In this document: one piece after another, positions 58,957 to 64,000 of the stretch
How positions within the stretch are numbered: position 1 is the first letter of the stretch
Layout: each line of letters begins with the position of its first letter
From: Lasiosphaeria ovina
Lineage: Eukaryota; Ascomycota; Sordariomycetes; Sordariales; Lasiosphaeriaceae
Reading direction: 5' to 3'
NCBI GenBank assembly: GCA_033439765.1
Contig: JAULSN010000001.1
Coordinates: 4,340,001-4,404,000 of the forward strand
Length of the DNA: 64,000 bases
The notes under the pieces: generated by a model
What the model was told of the DNA's origin: nothing
Seen by the model: only the letters and a program-made list of their open reading frames with translations
The model's database searches: none
Made by a program: the position numbers and the translations under genes

Positions 58957-59292
58957 ATGCCCGTATCTTGTGATATCGCCTATGTTACTTCTCCGGACGA
59001 TGGAGCACAGAAAAAGCGGCTCTTGGAGCTCGAACCACACGAAGAGCTAGGCCCTATTGCGCTTCGCCGTAAGCTTTCCGCTGGGTTTCAAATCGCAATC
59101 AGAGCACCAGAAGAGGCGCCCGCGGTCGGCCATAGTCAAGGGAACAGCAGCGGGAACTGCGTAAATCTGGATGGAGGTTATAGTGATATCGATAACGGCG
59201 ACGGCGACGGCGCCGAGGAGGAGGATGAGGAGGATGAAGATGACGACGATATATATTCGGAGCACGATGACACTTCGCCGATAAGTAAGTGA
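58957..59292 (+). CDS. Small acidic protein, unrecognised
   Basis: An ATG-initiated frame of 111 residues with a TATA-like GTATATAT immediately upstream. The N-terminal half is mixed (DIAYVTSPDDGAQKKRLLEL), the C-terminal half is an Asp/Glu run (about residues 85-110). No family is recognised. It may be the first exon of a larger gene (AAGTAAGT occurs at its end near 59284) or a remnant. It lies just upstream of the truncated sirtuin, on the same strand. Confidence 0.3.
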   Translation: MPVSCDIAYVTSPDDGAQKKRLLELEPHEELGPIALRRKLSAGFQIAIRAPEEAPAVGHSQGNSSGNCVNLDGGYSDIDNGDGDGAEEEDEEDEDDDDIYSEHDDTSPISK

Positions 59293-59497
59293 TCATGCTA
59301 TAAGTCAATCCCCGGGTCTCGCCAAAATTATACCCATCGACCCTATTCTGCTACGTCAGCGTTGGTACAATACTACCGACAGTTATATTAGCCGTCATCC
59401 TCATTTAAACTGCTCTATCTCCCCGTTACTTCCCACGATGACCAAGGCTTGACTTCCAAGAGCCTTCACCGTCACTTCCCCATCGCCTCCGAGCAAC

Positions 59498-59721
59498 ATG
59501 ACCATCGTTCGTGTTGGACCGGATGACGCCCTACAGCTACAGAAGATCGCCAGCCTGCTTGGCTCCGCACAGAAGCTTGTCACCGTTGCCGGCGCCGGGA
59601 TCAGTACCAATGCAGGCATTCCCGTAAGTCTCACCGCTTCCTGTTTGCTGCCTGTAGCTTACCAGACTAGGACTTTCGCTCCAAGCAAGGACTTTACTCC
59701 CTGATTGGCCGAGACCTGTAG
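59498..59721 (+). pseudogene. Truncated sirtuin (Hst3/Hst4-like N-terminus)
   Basis: Exons 59498-59623 and 59671-59721 join to 58 codons. The sequence KLVTVAGAGISTNAGIP then DFRSKQGLYSLIGRDL is the NAD-binding GAGxS start of a class I sirtuin, with the intron between IP and DFRS. A stop (TAG) follows at 59719 and none of the later sirtuin parts (TQNID, the catalytic His, the zinc cysteines) are present downstream. The stop coincides with the point where opposite-strand xylanase sequence begins, so this is a breakpoint remnant, not a short functional deacetylase. The ATG and the splice sites look intact. Confidence 0.75.
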
Positions 59722-60211
59722 GGAGTAAATCATGACAGTCATAATGTGGCCTGGATGACCGACGTCAAACGGGCCTTGTCTTTAATCTGCGAGACTCAGC
59801 CGGCCAGCTGCGAGCGCTACACGAATCTTGATTACAATCCAGGCCAGCTGGCTTTTACCGTGTCAAGAAACCACGCCAGAACAGACTTACGTGTGGCCAC
59901 GGACGGTCTTGTTGTGCGTTGTGGCCCAGTTGACCAGGAAGTCGGCCTGGGACCACCTGTATTTGCCCCTCTGGCTCTGGAGGCTTTCCCACTTCATGCT
60001 GTTCTCAGGCGTCGCCTGGCTAAAGTTGGCGTCGAGGATGGCCGCGTTCTTGCCCGCGTTCAGCCGGCCCTGGTCGTTGCAGGAGCCAAAGTAAAGCTTT
60101 GCCCTTGGCCTTGATCAGAGCGTCGATGCTCTGAGAGGCTTGCCGGGCCCCATTGGCAGCCGGCGCCGCCGAGACCAGCGGCGCCAGTAGAAGCAGGAGA
60201 TTGGCCTTCAT
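59715..60211 (-). pseudogene. GH10 endo-1,4-beta-xylanase, 5' part, inactivated
   Basis: From an ATG at 60211 a signal peptide is encoded (MKANLLLLLAPLVSAAPAAN) followed by QSIDALIKAKGK. One extra base in the T/A triplet at 60098-60100 shifts the frame; removing it gives LYFGSCNDQGRLNAGKNAAI, DANFSQATPENSMKWESLQS and WSQADFLVNWATTHNKTVRG, all classic GH10 N-terminal barrel sequence. After a normal intron (GTAAGT at 59890) the next exon reads HTFV, stop, RSQLAG, stop, VSQIKDKARLTSVIQ, where two Trp codons of the family have become TAG (59817-59819) and TGA (59796-59798), both G-to-A changes. Similarity ends near 59715 against the sirtuin. The catalytic glutamates are missing. The gene is dead. 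Confidence 0.8.
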
Positions 60212-60340
60212 GGTGAAGGTATCTTAGGAGCCCACCGACAGCAAGATTGGCGGGAAGAAAGACGACAACCAAAGATGGCCAGTGCCAGCCAAGTCCGCGG
60301 GACACCGAGGACCGAGATGGGAGCTGCGCACCGTCCAGCA

Positions 60341-60350
60341 TATATATATA
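60341..60350 (-). promoter_or_regulatory. TATA-like box of the xylanase remnant
   Basis: An alternating TA decamer lies 130 bases upstream of the xylanase ATG, suggesting that the relic kept part of its promoter. A second TATATAT occurs near 60418-60424. Confidence 0.4.
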
Positions 60351-61246
60351 CTGAAGACAGAGACCAGGGTGGACCACATGAACGTTCCCGAAGGTCCACA
60401 TATCGCTTTAAAGATGGTATATATCCCGCCGGCCTAGGGGAAGTCAGGGGTCTCACAGCTGGCCCTTTTTACTCCAACACTGTCCCTGCCGCTCGATCCA
60501 TATCCGAGGATCCATTAGATAAAACCACGTACCACCCAAACACGCTCGTCAAAAAAATCCTATTGCAGCGGCTCAGACTAGCAGAGGGGCGTCGTCATGT
60601 GCCGGGATTCCGTCACCTTGCAGACACAGAAGAGGTGTTGATGAGATCCAAACTCTTTGCATGCTATTTACCAGGTAGCCGTGTTCTGGGTAGAGTCTGA
60701 ATAAGAATTTTATATCTCCTGGAGGATTCGAATCTTGAAGTAACCGAGCGTTCTGACGAATGACCGTTTGTGCGCTTGATTCTACTAGGCATAAGCGTTA
60801 TGGGGTGCCGACGGCCTCAGCACCTTATAGAAGCGGAAAACCATAAACCGGGGTTGTGGCTCTCTCGGGTAAAGAGGCAAATCTTCGTTTGGGCCAGCTA
60901 ACATCAAGGTAGCTGGAAGTGAAAAGGGCCTATTAACTGCCGTTACGCCAGCAGGCAAAACATATACCTATTGCCTGGCACCCTGGGCAACAGCAGCTAT
61001 ATGGTCGCAACCCCCACAACACTAACGGTACTTCATATTCACGTACGGCAGATCGAGGTATGAGCATGAGATCAACCGAGGCTTCGAAGCTCTTGCCAGA
61101 CAGTTTCACCTTGCAACATGGCCCATCCGGCTGCCACTGGACCTTATAGCTCACCCCTAGAGAAAGAACTCTGTCTGTCTTACCCCGTGATTAGCCTTTA
61201 CGTGTTCTAAAGCGCCATAATCAGACTCATACCTGAGTCTGTCTCA
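60351..61246. other. Upstream sequence of the xylanase relic, no gene
   Basis: Nothing coding is supported in this 0.9-kb stretch. It ends at the stop codon of the unknown gene on the same strand. Confidence 0.4.
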
Positions 61247-62190
61247 TTAATACTTAAGCAAACCCTTCTTCTGCCCCGTCATATGTGTCTCGAGTCTTGC
61301 ACGATGACAATCACAAAGACACGCCGCCGCCCCAGTGCTGTCCGAGCGGCGCAGAAAGTTCCTGTGTTTCCCCTTACACTTGTTACAGGCCGGGTCAAAC
61401 TCGTTGCCGAGGTGGGCAATCGCGATATTATCCCCGTCGATGGCCCACATGGTGTTGTCAGTGACGCCCACGGCGGCGGTGCCCGTTGACTCGACGCAGA
61501 TATCCTTGCCCTTGCGCACGATCTGCGCGGTGACGGTGTCACTCTGCGCGATGACGAGCGCCTCGCGCAAGTCCTTGTTGATTTTGGCGCTGGCGTTGTT
61601 TTGGGCGGCTACGAATCCCGTGGACGCTGACACGAGGCCTGAAGTAGTGAGCGCCTTCATGTCGGCGTTGTTGCCACCGCCGAGCACGGAGAGGGCTGGC
61701 AGCTTGTGGCCTGACAGGCTGATGAGGGCGCCGTTCTCGTCCATGCGGGCGCCCGCGGCGACGTCAGAGGCAAAAGCTTGGCCTTTTCCCGACGCCGCGG
61801 CGATGAGGGCGCCTCTGGAATTCGAGCCGACGGCTGCCTTGTCGCCGCTGCGGGCAGTGGCACTTAGTCCAGTCCCGTTATTGAGCGTCTTGGCTGTGGC
61901 CTGCCCGTAGGCAGAGACCTGGGGTGGAGATAGAGCGTCTGGGGGGGGGGGCGACCTGGGCTGAGAGAAACGCGGCGTTCTGGATCTGCGATAAGACGAG
62001 GGCTCCTATAGAGGCATTGCCAGCGAGCTATGACTCGGCGTGTTCATCGGTACTACCCATCTTAGCTTATACTCTTCTTACCTTGGTCGGCGGAGGTGCC
62101 ACAGGGCTCACGGGCGGCTTGGCGAGTGTGAAAGCCATCCCTTTTGTATTCGAGGCCGCCGCCCCAGCTTTGACTCTGGTTATTGCCCAT
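61247..62190 (-). CDS. Unknown protein with MGNNQSQ N-terminus and C-terminal Cys motif
   Basis: Proposed coding parts are 62190-62082, 62005-61956 and 61918-61247 (831 nt, 276 residues). The first intron is canonical (GTAAGA, ends TATAG) and closes the frame. The second gap (61955-61919, 37 nt) is too short for a normal intron; reading through works if the G/C homopolymer (61941-61951) has ten bases instead of eleven, giving SAQVAPPPDALSPPQVSAYG. The protein begins MGNNQSQS, a possible N-myristoylation site. The middle is Ala/Gly/Ser/Thr-rich (SAYGQATAKTLNNGTGLSAT, NSRGALIAAASGKGQAFASD), then VGVTDNTMWAIDGDNIAIAH and LGNEFDPACNKCKGKHRNF, with a C-terminal CLCDCH cluster that could bind metal. 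I recognise no family. Confidence 0.5.
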
Positions 62191-63042
62191 CCTATTAGAT
62201 TTTGACAAGAGTGCCTGTTCAACAACCCCCTAATGTGAAAAACGGAGTGAAGGAGGATCGAGCCAAGTAAACTGTAGTATACCGGCCAAGTCAACAGCGT
62301 TCAGCCTGGCCTCGGGATATGGACAGGACGACCTGGCCGGAACTTTGGGAGTGGGCGGGACCAACCGACCATATACTGTTAGTACACGACAAGTCGGCCA
62401 CAGGACTGCCAAGGACAAGTTTGACCCATCACAAGCCACATTTTCCAGAGGCCGATAAGTTGCACCTTCGGAACTAGCCAACTCCTGAATAGGAAATGCG
62501 GTCAGCAGGAGGTGATCTTGGCCGCTTTTCCGCTTCACTCACCTTGCCAATCACAAGCAGTGGAGGAACAATTTTGCCTTGAGCTCATGCATGGTATGAA
62601 AGCCTAGGCTCTCTTTGCAAGACGCATCAACATTCGTAGAAACTATTTGGGTGGGAGGGAAGAATATTCGTAATCCGTCAAGCAGTTATGCGGATAAGAG
62701 TCTGGCAGATTGCCCCGAGCATGTTCAGCCGTCAGAGCTGAGAGGAGAAAGCGAGTCTTCCGACAACAACAGCAGGCGGATAGCTGCAGCTTAAAACAGA
62801 ATACTCAGACACATGCTTCCCCGCAATACGTTCTCTTAAGGGTGATGTTTTAGGCCATAGTACTAGGCTTCACGACTTCTTCACCAAGGGTCTGGAGAGA
62901 CGAGTCGAGATTATGAAGGGAGTCTTGAACTTGGGGAAGATCATGCTCTTAGAATCAGCCAAGAAATGCCATCTAAATGTTGAGATATTTCCTATCCCAT
63001 ACCTAGGTACCTAGATCACCAGATAGACTAGACTGTATTATA
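62191..63042. other. Intergenic region
   Basis: About 850 bases with no supported gene, containing the presumed promoter of the unknown protein. An ACCTAGGTACCTAG palindrome-like run lies at 63001-63014. Confidence 0.4.
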
Positions 63043-63560
63043 CATCAACTTCTTGCGGCGACTAATATCCGAGGCATGGAGCTTGGTAAGCACGTCCTTG
63101 CGGAAGGGCTTGATAGTCTCGCGAGCAATGATGCGGCAGCCGACGGCGGCTTGGATGATGACCTCTGTAAAAAAAAGTGAGCAAGTCATCCCTTATGAAG
63201 AACCGAGACAAGAGCTTACTTCGTCGAGGAAAGGTCAAATGGCAAAGAGGGTATAATAGGAAACGGAAAAGGAAGTTAAAAACCTCCCCCCCCCCCCACC
63301 AAACATCTGCCGATCCACATTCTCCTTAAACTTGGCCACCCACTGCCTTCCCAGCCAATCGCCAAGCAGGTATGTACATGTACAACACGCGCAATCGCAT
63401 CCACCAGCTCCTTATTCACCAGCAAATTTATCTTGACAAGCTTGCTCTCGCGCCACCCAGCATCCTCATAATCCAGCGTAGCTTGCCCTTTGGTGGCGCC
63501 CTTCAGCCTGCCAAACAAATCATCCACCAAGCTCGCCGTCGGCACCTCGTACTACAAAAC
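63043..63560 (-). pseudogene. GUF1/LepA (EF4) C-terminal fragment
   Basis: The minus strand encodes the end of the mitochondrial translation factor GUF1: [58 protein letters not shown], then after a frame shift near 63375 [18 protein letters not shown], and after an intron (63299-63165) [20 protein letters not shown] and [20 protein letters not shown]. Homology stops abruptly near 63043, before the last conserved helix, and nothing of the GTPase domain is seen upstream to the window end. The splice between QMF and EVII is canonical. This is a partial, frameshifted copy; a full gene is presumably elsewhere in the genome. Confidence 0.8.
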
Positions 63561-64000
63561 TAGACTAGTTATATCGCTGACGTTCACGATACATCCGCGG
63601 TGCGCTGGATTCACGCGCGCTTTGCACACTTACTCTTTATTTTTTAAAGAAAAAAGAAAAACCACACGAAGATATTGCCTATTACCAGCTGAAATAACCA
63701 GACTATCTTATCTCTCAGGTACTTCCCATTTTGACGAGTGGTTTCAAGACAAAAACGTCCATACCCCCTCCGGATCGAGCTCAAGTCCCCAGTAAAGGCT
63801 AACCTCTAATTTCCGGCTCTACCACGGAAGCCAGCTACTGGGTCTGGTACTTTCGTATAAAGGCCGCAAAGTGACAGGAAATAGGGGGCTGCTATGACAA
63901 GTACTTCTCCTTAATTCCGGCATCCCAGCTCGACATTCACAGCCCAGGACTGCATCGCAAAACTAGGTAGGTAGCGAACCGACTCGGCCCCCAACCTCAC
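63561..64000. other. Right end of window, no gene seen
   Basis: The remaining 440 bases contain short A runs and a TAGGTAGGTAG motif (63964-63974) but no supportable coding or RNA feature. Confidence 0.4.

Noticed and set aside
59498..59721. Functional short sirtuin
   Set aside because: The catalytic His, the NAD-contacting NID motif and the zinc cysteines are all absent.
60275..60700. Plus-strand frame of 141 codons upstream of the xylanase remnant
   Set aside because: It covers the xylanase promoter with its TATA runs, has no domain, and is best explained as chance.
60715..60750. tRNA-like GATTCGAATC sequence
   Set aside because: The flanking bases do not form a T-arm stem and no anticodon or acceptor arms can be drawn.
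1..64000. CRISPR arrays, bacterial operons, phage or plasmid modules
   Set aside because: No regularly spaced repeats or prokaryotic gene organisation; introns and gene families are fungal throughout.

Overview
The window is nuclear DNA from a filamentous ascomycete, most likely a Sordariomycete. Protein genes have short introns of about 50-190 nt with GT..AG ends and CTAAC/CTGAC-like branch sites. Coding DNA is GC-rich and intergenic DNA is poorer in GC. Characteristic fungal families are present: a Zn2Cys6 regulator with a Fungal_trans_2 region, a DUF3433 membrane protein, Shr3, a V-ATPase H subunit with the fungal exon layout, a SAM-PH polarity protein and a Mid2-like wall sensor. I rebuilt exon structures by hand from splice sites, reading-frame closure and family motifs. 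No tRNA, rRNA or CRISPR was seen.

Layout. 1-24 kb is gene-dense: the end of an unknown gene, a low-complexity polyQ/acidic protein, an Hcs1-type DNA helicase, a DUF202 membrane protein, a large DUF3433 protein with an apparent frameshift, a pyridoxal-reductase-like aldo/keto reductase, Shr3, a Mid2-like sensor and a Zn2Cys6 factor. 24.2-35.1 kb is a gene-poor block with a 273-bp element bounded by 23-bp inverted repeats, several simple repeats and a C20/A24 tract. 35.1-55 kb is again core housekeeping: a SAM-PH (Boi/Pob1-like) protein, an AT-rich gap, mitoribosomal mS42/mS43 and V-ATPase subunit H as a divergent pair, acylphosphatase (five coding exons, one of 13 nt), a DUF726 hydrolase, Utp23 and a Ptc7-type phosphatase.

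55-64 kb is different. It holds a stop-riddled Tc1/mariner transposase, an LTR-like segment, a possible copia fragment, a sirtuin cut short after its first motif, a broken GH10 xylanase running toward it on the other strand, a fragment of the GUF1/LepA C-terminus, and one unknown three-part gene with an 11-base G tract. It reads as an accessory, rearranged region next to a conserved core.

The core genes form no pathway or cluster; several concern membranes and protein handling (amino-acid permease export, vacuolar acidification, mitochondrial translation and phosphatase control, cell polarity). The least explained item is the gene at 61247-62190. The best documented oddities are the acylphosphatase micro-exons, a GC-AG intron inside a helicase Walker A motif, an intron directly after a start codon, and the sirtuin/xylanase junction.
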